The notes under the pieces are model-generated. The model was not told the DNA's origin. It worked only from the letters and a program-made list of their open reading frames with translations, and made no database searches. This document shows positions 45,534-54,678 of a DNA stretch of 64,000 nucleotides, piece after piece (positions within the stretch are counted from its first letter, which is position 1; the number at the start of each line of letters is the position of its first letter). The stretch is from Bacterioplanoides sp. SCSIO 12839 (GTDB lineage Bacteria > Pseudomonadota > Gammaproteobacteria > Pseudomonadales > Oceanobacteraceae). Both the position numbers and the translations under genes were made by a program. The stretch is from the NCBI RefSeq assembly GCF_024397975.1, contig NZ_CP073745.1, positions 2,506,501 to 2,570,500 on the forward strand, read 5' to 3'.

Positions 45534-48395
45534 ATGAAACATTGGAAAATCCAGTCCCGGATTCTGTTGATGGCTTTGTTGCCGGGCATCATTGTGTCAC
45601 TCACTCTTGGGCTGTTCTTTATTCATGACCGCAATCAGGATTTGGATGACCTGCTCGATCGCCGTGCGATGGCGATGGCCAAACAGCTGGCACCAACCTG
45701 CGAATACGGTGTGATTACGGGTAACCGCGGCATTCTTCAGAATATTGCCAACAACATGCTGGAAGAACGCGATGTTCGTTCTGTCAGTATTTATAATCAG
45801 GACGTCGATATCCTGGCACATTCTGGCCCGAAAATGATGACGGAGCGTATTGGCTCTGCAGAATTACAACACAACCAGCTACAGTTATTGCGCACCCCTG
45901 GGTCTGTGCGGGTACGTGCCCCAATCTTTGCAGAAAACCTGAACATCACAGAACAACTGTCTGAGCAGTTTTATGCTCAGCAAGCGCAACAGCTTCAGTT
46001 ATTGGGCTGGGCTGAAGTTGAGCTGTCGACCACCAATACTCAATTGCAACAATATCAGCACCTGGCCAACTCATTATTAATTATTTTATTGGTGCTGATT
46101 GTCTGCTCATTGCTGGCGTTTCGCATCAGCAAACAACTGTCCCGACCAATCAACACACTGGCCGCAGGTGTTGGACGGTTAGCCGAAGGTCATTATGACC
46201 ACCGCATTCAGGTAGAGCCGGGGTCCGAATTTGAGCAAATGGCAAGCGGTGTTAATTCACTGGCCAGCGCGGTGGAATACGCCGAAAGAGATCATCAACA
46301 AAACATTGAACAGACAATGCAGGACTTCCAGGAAACATTGGACGAAATGGAAGTACGCAACAGTGAATTACAGCTTGGCCGCAAACAGGCGATGGAAGCC
46401 AGCCAGATGAAGTCGCAGTTTCTCGCCAATGTCAGCCATGAAATCCGCACACCACTCAATGGCATCATTGGTTTCACTGACTTATTGGCACGAACACAAG
46501 TGAATGCTTTACAGGCAGACTATCTCGGCACCATCCATAATGCTTCACAAGATTTGTTGAATATCATTAATGACATTCTCGATTTATCAAAAATCGATGC
46601 CGACAAACTGATCATGGATCACAGTGCATTTAACCTGCGCGATACGCTGGATCAGGTGCTCACCGTATTAGCGCCTCAGGCCTATCACAAACAGCTCGAC
46701 CTCTATCATCAGATTGCTTCGGATGTTCCACTGCAGGTCGTGGGTGATCCGTTACGCCTGAAACAAATTATCACTAACCTGGTGAACAACGCGGTTAAAT
46801 TCACCAATCATGGCAGCGTAAAAGTCTCGGTGTCACTCATCAATCGCTCAGCCAAACGTGCCAGCCTGCAGTTTGAAGTCCGTGACACCGGTATTGGCCT
46901 CAGCCAGGAGCAGGTCAGCCGGATTTTTAATGCATTTTCCCAGGCGGACACCAGTACCACACGGCAGTACGGCGGCACCGGTTTAGGTCTGATTATTTCC
47001 AAAGCACTGGTGCAGGCCATGCATGGTGATATTAAAGTGGAAAGCGCTCCGGGCCAGGGGGCAACCTTCACCTTTCACATTGATATCGACATTGACCAAG
47101 ATACCAAGGCGAACAACCAAAATGCTCCGTTACTGAATATTGCTGGTGCAGATACAACAGTGTTAAAACCCGCACAAATTGCAGTACTGGAGAGCAATGA
47201 CCTTAACCGCCAGATGATCTCCTCGCTACTGGATGATTGGCAGCTGGACTATCACCTGGCGGAAGATGAACAAGACCTGCTGAATCAGGTTGCTCAGGAA
47301 TCCGGGCTCAGTGCGGTAGTTATTTCCATTGATCGCACTCGCATTCATCAACCGCAGCTGAAACACTTTTTGCAGCAGCTGGCTGTCATCCACATTCCGG
47401 TCATCACACTGGTCAACAGTGTTAATCATGAACACCTGGAATGGCTGGCTGATTGTGGCGCTTGCGCGACCTTGTCACATCCGGTCAACGAACAAAAACT
47501 GGGAGACGCCCTGCGTAAACTACTGCTGCCAGATCAGTCAGACGAGCCTGAGAACGATAAACCGGCAAGCAATACACCACAACGGGAAGCCCCATGCGTA
47601 CTGGCCGTCGACGATAACGAAGCCAACCTCAAACTGGTCAGCGCCCTGTTGCAGGAACTGGGCGTGCAGGTTTGTTCAGCAACATCGGGCCAGGAAGCGA
47701 TTGATTGTGTTACCGACACTCATGTCGAGATGGTTTTGATGGATATTCAGATGCCCAATATGACCGGCCTGGAGGCCAGTCAGCATATCCGTACACTCCC
47801 CGGCAAGGCGCACTTACCGATTGTAGCGTTGACGGCTCATGCGTTAGCGGATGAAAAAGAAGTGCTGCTCAACAGTGGTATGGATGATTACCAGACCAAA
47901 CCGATCAGCCTGGAGCAACTGGCGGATTGTATTGAGCGCTGGACCGGCTACAAAGCGGATATACAAACCACAAAGAATACCGTCATCGACGATGCCCCAA
48001 CGGAAGTGACACCAGAGCAAGAGCTCGCCATATTTGATGCGACTGAAGGCCTGAAACACGCCAACTTTAATCTTGACCTGGCAAGCGACATGTTCTCAAT
48101 GTTGCTGAACTCACTCCAGCGTGATAGCGATGCCGCACTGGAAGCGTGGGAACTTGAGGGCTTCGACTTATTACTGGAAAAAGTGCATAAGATCCACGGC
48201 GCCTGTCGTTATTGTGGTGTGCCGCTGTTGCGCCAAACGGTGAATGACTTTGAAACGGAACTGAAAGCCGGTGGCAGACGACAATTACCTGAGCATATGC
48301 GTAACTTTATGGTTCAGGTTCAGGCACTGCAGCAGTGGGCTGAAGATCATAATTGGAAAGAGTTGCTACAGCAGGCCAGTGTCAGCCCCACTTAA
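45534..48395 (+). CDS. barA: Hybrid sensor histidine kinase BarA/GacS
   Basis: A 953-residue tripartite kinase. A first membrane helix (residues about 9-28) and a second near 178-196 frame a periplasmic sensor; then come a HAMP domain, HisKA with His302 (ANVSHEIRTPLNGIIGF), the ATPase (VNNAVKFT, RDTGIGLS, YGGTGLGLII), a degenerate receiver (about 545-660), a canonical receiver with Asp737 (MVLMDIQMPNMTG), and an HPt domain with His888 (VHKIHGACRYCGVP). With response regulator UvrY/GacA it drives the small RNAs that counter CsrA/RsmA. Position beside cysM matches gacS in Pseudomonas. Confidence 0.95.
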   Translation: MKHWKIQSRILLMALLPGIIVSLTLGLFFIHDRNQDLDDLLDRRAMAMAKQLAPTCEYGVITGNRGILQNIANNMLEERDVRSVSIYNQDVDILAHSGPKMMTERIGSAELQHNQLQLLRTPGSVRVRAPIFAENLNITEQLSEQFYAQQAQQLQLLGWAEVELSTTNTQLQQYQHLANSLLIILLVLIVCSLLAFRISKQLSRPINTLAAGVGRLAEGHYDHRIQVEPGSEFEQMASGVNSLASAVEYAERDHQQNIEQTMQDFQETLDEMEVRNSELQLGRKQAMEASQMKSQFLANVSHEIRTPLNGIIGFTDLLARTQVNALQADYLGTIHNASQDLLNIINDILDLSKIDADKLIMDHSAFNLRDTLDQVLTVLAPQAYHKQLDLYHQIASDVPLQVVGDPLRLKQIITNLVNNAVKFTNHGSVKVSVSLINRSAKRASLQFEVRDTGIGLSQEQVSRIFNAFSQADTSTTRQYGGTGLGLIISKALVQAMHGDIKVESAPGQGATFTFHIDIDIDQDTKANNQNAPLLNIAGADTTVLKPAQIAVLESNDLNRQMISSLLDDWQLDYHLAEDEQDLLNQVAQESGLSAVVISIDRTRIHQPQLKHFLQQLAVIHIPVITLVNSVNHEHLEWLADCGACATLSHPVNEQKLGDALRKLLLPDQSDEPENDKPASNTPQREAPCVLAVDDNEANLKLVSALLQELGVQVCSATSGQEAIDCVTDTHVEMVLMDIQMPNMTGLEASQHIRTLPGKAHLPIVALTAHALADEKEVLLNSGMDDYQTKPISLEQLADCIERWTGYKADIQTTKNTVIDDAPTEVTPEQELAIFDATEGLKHANFNLDLASDMFSMLLNSLQRDSDAALEAWELEGFDLLLEKVHKIHGACRYCGVPLLRQTVNDFETELKAGGRRQLPEHMRNFMVQVQALQQWAEDHNWKELLQQASVSPT

Positions 48396-48427
48396 CTCAG
48401 GTCCAGCTAATATCGAGTCTAGCTGGA

Positions 48428-48856
48428 TCAAGCCGATAGCACCGCAAACGCCTGAATCCAGTTCCCTTCATCCGACAGGCTGATCAATGCCTGTCGTCCT
48501 CCTAACTGCTGCATTTTTTCCAGCGCCGCGCCATATAAGTTAACCATGGGAGCACCTTGCGGGTCATTGAGAACTTCCAGCTGCTGAAAGCCAATACCTT
48601 TAGCAATGCCGGTCCCCAGGGATTTTGCCAGTGCTTCTTTGGCGGCATAACGTTTGGCCAAATAATTGATACTCTGGCCCCGCTGCTGCCAAACCTGTTG
48701 CTCGGCAGGTGTCAGAAAGCGTTTAACCAAACGCTCTCCGTGCCGTTGATAGGCTTTTTCGATCCGGGCAGAATCCAATAAATCGGTACCAATACCGACA
48801 ATTCCCGACACGCCAGAAAAAGCTTCAGGCAATGTAGTTTCAGAAACGACAGCCAT
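48428..48856 (-). CDS. acpS: Holo-acyl-carrier-protein synthase AcpS
   Basis: A 142-residue phosphopantetheinyl transferase that activates acyl carrier protein. It shows GIGTDLLDSARIEKAYQRHG with the magnesium-binding Asp, and YLAKRYAAKEALAKSLGTGI with the catalytic Glu/Lys. The N-terminal 18 residues are a short extension. It starts in an overlap with the pdxJ stop (TAATG), the standard pdxJ-acpS pair. A 7-base hairpin (48402-48427) lies between it and the converging kinase gene but has no T tract. Confidence 0.95.
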   Translation of the reverse strand: MAVVSETTLPEAFSGVSGIVGIGTDLLDSARIEKAYQRHGERLVKRFLTPAEQQVWQQRGQSINYLAKRYAAKEALAKSLGTGIAKGIGFQQLEVLNDPQGAPMVNLYGAALEKMQQLGGRQALISLSDEGNWIQAFAVLSA

Positions 48857-49608
48857 TAACGAACGCTGGCTTTCTCGATCAGCGCACGCATTTCACGAAC
48901 AGCATCTTTTAAACCAACAAACACAGCACGAGCAACAATGGCATGACCGATGTTTAATTCGTTCATACCCGGGATAGCGGCAATGGGTTCAACATTATGG
49001 TAATTCAGACCATGACCGGCATTAACAATCAACCCTTGCTCCTGAGCGTACGCTGCCGCTTGCTGAATGCGTTCCAACTCTTCTTGTTGCTCCACTTCTG
49101 AGCCCGCATCGGCATAAGCACCGGTATGCAACTCAATCACAGGTGCACCACAGCGAACAGTGGCATCAATCTGAGCATAATCCGGATCAATAAACAGAGA
49201 CACTTCACTATCAACAGCGGCCAGGCGCTCACAGGCAGATTTGATCGCTGCTTCGTTTCCGATCACATCCAGACCGCCTTCCGTGGTTAATTCTTCGCGC
49301 TTTTCGGGCACCAAACACACGGCTTCCGGACCCACTTCTTCCGCCAGTTCCAGCATCGCTTCTGTGACGGCCATTTCCAGATTCATCCGGGTCGACAGAG
49401 TTTCAGCCAGCACATAAACATCACGCGTCTGAATATGGCGGCGATCTTCGCGCGGGTGAATGGTGATACCATCAGCACCGGCCTCTTCAGCAACAAACGC
49501 TGCCTGCGCCGGATCAGGATAACGCGTACCACGCGCCTGACGCAGCGTTGCCACGTGGTCAATATTCACGCCTAACAAAACACGTTGTGGGTTTTTAACC
49601 TGAGACAT
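48856..49608 (-). CDS. pdxJ: Pyridoxine 5'-phosphate synthase PdxJ
   Basis: A 250-residue TIM-barrel enzyme for the last step of de novo vitamin B6 synthesis. Key stretches are [69 protein letters not shown] and [13 protein letters not shown] chose the ATG at 49608 with AAAAGGAT upstream; the frame is open 10 codons further. recO lies 69 bases upstream on the same strand and acpS overlaps at the other end. Confidence 0.96.
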   Translation of the reverse strand: MSQVKNPQRVLLGVNIDHVATLRQARGTRYPDPAQAAFVAEEAGADGITIHPREDRRHIQTRDVYVLAETLSTRMNLEMAVTEAMLELAEEVGPEAVCLVPEKREELTTEGGLDVIGNEAAIKSACERLAAVDSEVSLFIDPDYAQIDATVRCGAPVIELHTGAYADAGSEVEQQEELERIQQAAAYAQEQGLIVNAGHGLNYHNVEPIAAIPGMNELNIGHAIVARAVFVGLKDAVREMRALIEKASVR

Positions 49609-49677
49609 TGCCGATCCTTTTTTCATTAATGAATTCACATGATTATGAGTATTAATATGAGCATTGCACAGTGTTGA

Positions 49678-50385
49678 TCACAATAACTGCGCCATAAATA
49701 ATTCGCGACTGACTAATGGCCGGTCAAAATGTTCTTCTAATGCCAGACGCAGCACCTGCTTGGCACATTGCCAGACACGAGCACTGGCCGGAACCTGAGT
49801 AAAATCGTTCAGCCAGTGATAAAATGCAAGAATATCCTGGCCGGAGAACTTCCCTTCACCGTGCCGATAAAATCCTTCCCGGGCGTTAAAAAAATAACGC
49901 TGCCCGGCATAAACCGGGCGCTGCTGATTGTCCTGTTGCCAGTCAACACCATACCCGAGTTGCTGCAACACCTGATGCTCAAAAATACGCAGCAGTGGCT
50001 CTGCCGATGTCGCATCGTCACTGGCGTTCTGTAAACCCTTTACTATTTGCTGATAGATACGAAACAATTCAGGCTGAGCATCCTGCCGGGTCAGTAGCCG
50101 TGACAGCAGTTCATTTAAATACAAGCCGCAGTAAAGATAATTACCCTGCAATGTAAATTGTTGAATCATTTCAGAAGCTTTGATGTTGGGCCATTCATCA
50201 CCCGATCGCCAGTCTGCCTGACAGAGCTGAAAAAGATCTGGAATATAAAGATTTGACTGGTGAGTTTTAGAATACTTGCGTTTTGGCGTTACCACCGATA
50301 AGCGGCCTTGTTCGGCAGAGAAAATATCCAACAAAAACTGATGTTCGCCAACCGGCTGGCGTTGCAATACAAACAGTTTGTTCAT
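49678..50385 (-). CDS. recO: DNA repair protein RecO
   Basis: A 235-residue recombination mediator that helps load RecA onto SSB-coated DNA. The N-terminal OB-fold (FVLQRQPVGEHQFLLDIFSA, LSVVTPKRKYSK) and the helical part (GLYLNELLSRLLTRQDAQPE, FEHQVLQQLGYGVDW) fit the family. The C-terminal zinc finger of many RecO proteins is absent, as is common in gammaproteobacteria. It lies in era-recO-pdxJ-acpS, but a 288-base gap holding two structured repeats separates it from era. Confidence 0.92.
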   Translation of the reverse strand: MNKLFVLQRQPVGEHQFLLDIFSAEQGRLSVVTPKRKYSKTHQSNLYIPDLFQLCQADWRSGDEWPNIKASEMIQQFTLQGNYLYCGLYLNELLSRLLTRQDAQPELFRIYQQIVKGLQNASDDATSAEPLLRIFEHQVLQQLGYGVDWQQDNQQRPVYAGQRYFFNAREGFYRHGEGKFSGQDILAFYHWLNDFTQVPASARVWQCAKQVLRLALEEHFDRPLVSRELFMAQLL

Positions 50386-50402
50386 CGGGCAATTAAACGC
50401 AA

Positions 50403-50514
50403 GTTAAGAACAATGGAAACTATTTTTGCCGCCGCGCCGAAGGGCCATCCCTGGCCCTGCCGCGCGGTCGCAACATCCTGTTGCTGCTTCAAAATAGTTT
50501 CCATTATTCTGAAC
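50403..50514 (-). repeat. Structured inverted-repeat element, copy B
   Basis: The same 66-base core as at 11768-11833, here at 50423-50488 and in the opposite orientation, enclosed by a different outer stem: arms 50403-50426 and 50491-50514, 24 positions with two mismatched or wobble pairs. The hairpin corresponding to GCGACA-GGA-TGTCGC has become GCAACA-TCC-TGTTGC when read on the plus strand, a compensatory change. It ends 18 bases from the recO start. No coding potential is credible. Confidence 0.85.
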
Positions 50515-50544
50515 ATAAAGCGTAATCCGCCGTGAATATTCACA

Positions 50545-50672
50545 CTATTGTTAACTGAAAGTTCAGGTGTATTTGCTGAAAGGGTTGATAACAGGACGTT
50601 ATCAGTTAGCGTACAGGGACGTATTTACAGCGCCCTGGAAGCAAATACTCCTGAGTTTTTAGTTAACAATAA
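50545..50672 (+). repeat. Structured inverted-repeat element, type C
   Basis: A 128-base element next to copy B. Its arms 50545-50577 and 50640-50672 pair at 28 of 33 positions, plus three G-U pairs on the plus strand. Inside are TGATAAC-AGGAC-GTTATCA (50586-50604), whose ACAGGACGT tip matches the ACAGGATGT tip of the other two elements, and CAGGG (50614-50618) with CCCTG (50633-50637). Its right arm ends one base before the era stop codon. A perfect 12-base palindrome GTGAATATTCAC lies in the spacer to copy B (50532-50543). Confidence 0.8.
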
Positions 50673-50673
50673 G

Positions 50674-51579
50674 CTATTGATCGTCATACCCCAGACTGCG
50701 AAGCGCCCGCTCATCATCCGACCAGTTAGATTTCACCTTCACCCACATATTCAGCATCACTTTGCAGTCAAACATTTGTTCCATGTCTTTACGCGCTTCG
50801 ATACCAATTTGTTTGATGCGATAACCTTTATCACCAATCACAATACGCTTCTGAGAATCACGCTCCACCAAAATCAGAGCACTGATTTCCGCCATACGGC
50901 CATCATGGGTAAATTCTTCAATTTCTACCGTCATTTCATACGGCAGCTCATCGCCCAATTGGCGCATAATTTTTTCACGCACCAGCTCCGCCGCTAAAAA
51001 GCGTGAACTGCGATCAGTAATCTGATCTTCCGGATAAAAATGCTGACTCTCTGGCAGATAGCTCTCAATCAAGCTTTCTAAACGCTCAACGTTATGACCA
51101 GTTTTAGCTGAAATCGGCACAATCTGATCAAAGTTATGACGACCACTTAATTCCTGCAAGTACGGCAGCAGCTCGTCTTTTTCTTTGACGAAATCCACTT
51201 TATTCACCACCAATACCGCCGGTGCACGTTGCTGCTTAATAGCCTGCAACACCATTTCATCTTCATCGGTCCAGCGCATGCGATCAATTAACATCACGAT
51301 CAGATCCACGTCTTTGACTGCCGTGGTCGCCGCTTTGTTCATATAACGGTTAATCGCTTTGTCGTGATTTTTATGAATCCCTGGCGTATCAACGTACACC
51401 ACCTGATTGCCATTCTCGGTTTTAATACCAAGAATCTGATGGCGGGTGGTTTGTGGCTTACGTGAAGTAATCGACAGCTTCTGCCCAAGAATGCGGTTTA
51501 GCAAAGTCGACTTGCCCACATTCGGTCGCCCAACAATGGCAACAAAACCGGTGCGGGTAATCAGATTTTCATCAGTCAT
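50674..51579 (-). CDS. era: GTPase Era
   Basis: A 301-residue GTPase that binds 16S rRNA and aids 30S assembly. The G motifs are [15 protein letters not shown] (G1), [10 protein letters not shown] (G3), NKVDFV (G4) and PISAKTG (G5), with the KH domain at the C-terminus ([36 protein letters not shown]). It overlaps rnc by 4 bases, the usual rnc-era pair. Its stop (TAG) abuts structured repeat C. Confidence 0.97.
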   Translation of the reverse strand: MTDENLITRTGFVAIVGRPNVGKSTLLNRILGQKLSITSRKPQTTRHQILGIKTENGNQVVYVDTPGIHKNHDKAINRYMNKAATTAVKDVDLIVMLIDRMRWTDEDEMVLQAIKQQRAPAVLVVNKVDFVKEKDELLPYLQELSGRHNFDQIVPISAKTGHNVERLESLIESYLPESQHFYPEDQITDRSSRFLAAELVREKIMRQLGDELPYEMTVEIEEFTHDGRMAEISALILVERDSQKRIVIGDKGYRIKQIGIEARKDMEQMFDCKVMLNMWVKVKSNWSDDERALRSLGYDDQ

Positions 51580-52265
51580 GCAGATTCCTCATCTGATTGA
51601 AGTTGTTTTAAGACAACCGCAGCAGCAGTCTGTTCAGCATTACGACGGCTGGAGCCTTCCGCTTCAACCGGTGCATCAATTTCAGGAATAAAACAGGTGA
51701 CAGTAAACACCTGCTCATTGGTTGGGCCATCCACCGACAGCACCTCGTATTTAGGCAAACGAGAGCCTGCGGCTTGCTGAATTTCCTGCAGCTGGGTTTT
51801 TGGGTCTTTAATAGGATCTTCCAGAGACAGATTATCCAGACGCGAAGCAAACCAGGCTAAAACCCGCTCACGAACCACATCAATGCCGGCATCCAGATAA
51901 ATCGCACCAATTAACGCTTCTACCGCATCTGCCAGAATGGAGTCACGTTTGTGACCGCCACTTTTTAATTCACCGGAACCTAATAATAAGAAGTCACCTA
52001 ACTCAAATTCTTTAGCGACTTCGGCCAGGGTTTTCCCTTTAACAATACGTGCACGCAAACGGCTGAGTTTGCCTTCTTTCGCTTCCGGGAAGCGTTGGTA
52101 TAAGTCTTCGGAAATAACCAGACTCAGAATGGAATCACCCAAAAATTCAAGGCGTTCATTATTCTGAACGCCTTTAGAGCGGTGAGTCAGAGCCAATTCA
52201 ACCAGGCTCTGATCAGTAAAGGTATGGCCCAAACGTTGGGACAATTTGAGAAATGGGTTATTCAC
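51576..52265 (-). CDS. rnc: Ribonuclease III
   Basis: A 229-residue double-strand-specific endoribonuclease. The signature [20 protein letters not shown] holds the catalytic acidic residues, with [17 protein letters not shown] later. The C-terminal dsRNA-binding domain is at about residues 155-225 ([38 protein letters not shown]). It overlaps both the DUF4845 gene upstream and era downstream by 4 bases, so translation is coupled along the operon. Confidence 0.97.
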   Translation of the reverse strand: MNNPFLKLSQRLGHTFTDQSLVELALTHRSKGVQNNERLEFLGDSILSLVISEDLYQRFPEAKEGKLSRLRARIVKGKTLAEVAKEFELGDFLLLGSGELKSGGHKRDSILADAVEALIGAIYLDAGIDVVRERVLAWFASRLDNLSLEDPIKDPKTQLQEIQQAAGSRLPKYEVLSVDGPTNEQVFTVTCFIPEIDAPVEAEGSSRRNAEQTAAAVVLKQLQSDEESA

Positions 52266-52645
52266 TTAGTCAGTTCTTTTTGATGTTGAAAGCGGCCAAC
52301 CAATTCAATATTGGCAAAAAAGCCACCTCGTTGTTCATAAGTCAACGTCAGTGTCGACGAATCACGGCCACGCTTAACCACCAGGTCATCGAGTGAAATC
52401 GAAACACGATTGCGGGTCAGGCGCTCATTTAGTTCTTCACGAATCTTACGCACCGGCATTTTTTTGGTAATCACACCCGACTCTTCGACATTGGTCAGAA
52501 CCTGAGCCACAATTTTATCGTCAAAATACATAGGGACGACGGAAGTAGCGACGCGAATCAGCATCACAGCGACCAGAATCATCATCAACAATGGCAACAT
52601 CGACATGCCAGACTGCTTTTTGATCATGGTTAGTTGTTTGGTCAT
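52262..52645 (-). CDS. DUF4845 membrane protein
   Basis: A 127-residue protein with one N-terminal membrane helix (MSMLPLLMMILVAVMLIRVA) and a small periplasmic domain (VVPMYFDDKIVAQVLTNVEE, LTRNRVSISLDDLVVKRGRD). This is the DUF4845 protein that in Pseudomonas lies between lepB and rnc. Here it directly follows lepA, 34 bases on; lepB is missing. It overlaps rnc by 4 bases. Function unknown. An internal ATG at codon 7 is a possible alternative start. Confidence 0.88.
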   Translation of the reverse strand: MTKQLTMIKKQSGMSMLPLLMMILVAVMLIRVATSVVPMYFDDKIVAQVLTNVEESGVITKKMPVRKIREELNERLTRNRVSISLDDLVVKRGRDSSTLTLTYEQRGGFFANIELVGRFQHQKELTK

Positions 52646-52679
52646 GGTTATTACCTGTTTAACTCATTATTAATACACG

Positions 52680-54479
52680 TTAATCATCAACGCGTAATAC
52701 AGCCAGGAAAGCAGATTGTGGAATTTCAACATTACCAATCTGCTTCATACGCTTCTTACCTTCTTTCTGCTTCTGCAGCAGTTTCTTCTTACGACTCACG
52801 TCACCGCCATAACACTTAGCGGTTACGTTTTTACGCAGTGCTTTAACCGTAGTACGGGCAACCACCTGGTTACCAACCGCTGCCTGAATCGCCACATCAA
52901 ACATCTGGCGAGGAATCAGCTCTTTCATTTTTTCAGTCAACAAGGCGCCACGACGACGGATATTGTCGCGGTGCATAATCACCGCCAGTGCATCGACACG
53001 GTCACCATTCACCAGAACATCAAGACGTACCAGCGGTGCTTCCTGGAAGCGCAAGAAGTTGTAATCCAGCGACGCAAAACCACGGCTGGCAGACTTTAAG
53101 CGGTCGAAGAAGTCCATCACTACTTCGGCCATTGGAATTTCATAACGCAATGCCACCTGCGAACCCGTGTATTGCATATCAATCTGCACACCGCGCTTCT
53201 CAACACACAGGGAAATCACATTACCCAGGTAATCTTGTGGCACCAGAATATTACACTCGGCAATAGGCTCGAGCATTTCTTCAATAGTGCCAGCATCCGG
53301 CAGTTTCGATGGGTTATCCACCGAGATGGTTTCGCCCTTACGGTTTTCTACCTGATAAATTACCGTGGGGGCCGTGGTAATCAGATCCAGATCGTATTCA
53401 CGCTCCAGACGTTCCTGAATGATCTCCATGTGCAGCATACCCAGGAAACCACAACGGAAACCAAAGCCCAGTGCATCGGAATTTTCTGGCTCGTAGAACA
53501 AAGAAGCATCATTCAACGACAACTTTTCAAGCGCATCACGGAAAGATTCAAAATCATCAGAAGACACAGGGAACAAACCGGCATACACCTGAGGTTTTAC
53601 TTTCTGGAACCCAGGTAACTCTTCGGTGTCTGGTTGTTTGGCTCCAACAATGGTGTCACCCACGGGCGCGCCGTGAATGTCTTTAATACCAGCAACCAAG
53701 TAACCTACTTCACCACAACCTAACTGGCCGGTTTCATTGCGCTTCGGCGTGAAGATGCCCACGCCATCGACACCATGGTCTTTACCGGTCGATTTAATGC
53801 GGATCTTATCGCCTTTCTTGATCGAGCCGTTTTTCACCCGAATCAAGGACACAACACCGAGGTAAGGGTCAAACCAGGAATCAATAATCAGAGCCTGGAG
53901 TGGCGCATCCGGATCACCTTCTGGCGCTGGCACATTGGCCACCAGTTCTTCCAGTACGTCTTCGATATTCAGGCCACTTTTCGCTGAACAGCGCACGGCT
54001 TCAGTAGCATCAATACCAATAATGTCTTCGATTTCCTGCGCCACACGATCAGGGTCGGCCTGCGGCAGGTCCATTTTGTTCAGAACTGGCAGCACTTCCA
54101 GGCCCTGCTCAATAGCGGTATAGCAGTTAGCCACCGACTGGGCTTCAACCCCCTGAGCGGCATCCACAACCAACAACGCACCTTCACACGCTGACAACGA
54201 GCGCGACACTTCATAACTGAAGTCCACGTGCCCCGGAGTATCAATAAAGTTCAGCTGGTAGGTCTGGCCGTCACGGGCTTTATAGTCCAGCGTCACACTC
54301 TGGGCTTTAATGGTGATGCCACGCTCACGCTCAATATCCATGGAATCGAGCACTTGTTGCTGCATTTCACGGTCAGACAGGCCGCCACACACCTGAATAA
54401 AACGGTCCGACAGCGTCGATTTACCGTGGTCGATGTGGGCAATGATGGAAAAGTTACGAATGTGGTCCAGTTGGCTCAC
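52680..54479 (-). CDS. lepA: Elongation factor 4 (LepA)
   Basis: A 599-residue translational GTPase acting on stalled or initiating ribosomes. The G domain shows [36 protein letters not shown] and [11 protein letters not shown]. The LepA-specific C-terminal domain ends [20 protein letters not shown]. It begins with GTG. It stands between mucD, which has its own terminator upstream, and DUF4845-rnc-era downstream. Length and motifs are standard. Confidence 0.97.
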   Translation of the reverse strand: MSQLDHIRNFSIIAHIDHGKSTLSDRFIQVCGGLSDREMQQQVLDSMDIERERGITIKAQSVTLDYKARDGQTYQLNFIDTPGHVDFSYEVSRSLSACEGALLVVDAAQGVEAQSVANCYTAIEQGLEVLPVLNKMDLPQADPDRVAQEIEDIIGIDATEAVRCSAKSGLNIEDVLEELVANVPAPEGDPDAPLQALIIDSWFDPYLGVVSLIRVKNGSIKKGDKIRIKSTGKDHGVDGVGIFTPKRNETGQLGCGEVGYLVAGIKDIHGAPVGDTIVGAKQPDTEELPGFQKVKPQVYAGLFPVSSDDFESFRDALEKLSLNDASLFYEPENSDALGFGFRCGFLGMLHMEIIQERLEREYDLDLITTAPTVIYQVENRKGETISVDNPSKLPDAGTIEEMLEPIAECNILVPQDYLGNVISLCVEKRGVQIDMQYTGSQVALRYEIPMAEVVMDFFDRLKSASRGFASLDYNFLRFQEAPLVRLDVLVNGDRVDALAVIMHRDNIRRRGALLTEKMKELIPRQMFDVAIQAAVGNQVVARTTVKALRKNVTAKCYGGDVSRKKKLLQKQKEGKKRMKQIGNVEIPQSAFLAVLRVDD

Positions 54480-54618
54480 GAATAAGATCCGCTCAAGTAT
54501 TCAAATGGGCGGGAATTCTACTGGAAAGGCGGGCTAAAGGCTAACGGATTCAGATGGTTAGCGGAGCTGGCAGAGGGATTTGAGATCAGCCAGACAAAAA
54601 TATCAGGGTGATAAAATA

Positions 54619-54654
54619 AAAACCCCGCAACAGCATCAGCTGTTGCGGGGTTTT
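54619..54654 (-). terminator. mucD terminator
   Basis: AAAACCCCGCAACAGC (54619-54634) and GCTGTTGCGGGGTTTT (54639-54654) are perfect 16-base complements with a 4-base loop and flanking T and A tracts. It ends the algU-mucD transcript before lepA, so lepA must have its own promoter in the 54480-54618 gap. Confidence 0.94.
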
Positions 54655-54678
54655 CAATTCAACCGAGGAGAGTGGCCT

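Noticed and set aside
48402-48427. Terminator between barA and acpS
   Set aside because: TCCAGCT and AGCTGGA form a 7-base stem with a 12-base loop but neither strand has a T run. Too weak to list.
50308-50535. A 75-codon plus-strand frame across copy B of the repeat
   Set aside because: The frame shares a peptide with a minus-strand frame over copy A only because both translate the same G+C-rich repeat. It also runs antisense into recO and has no ribosome site.
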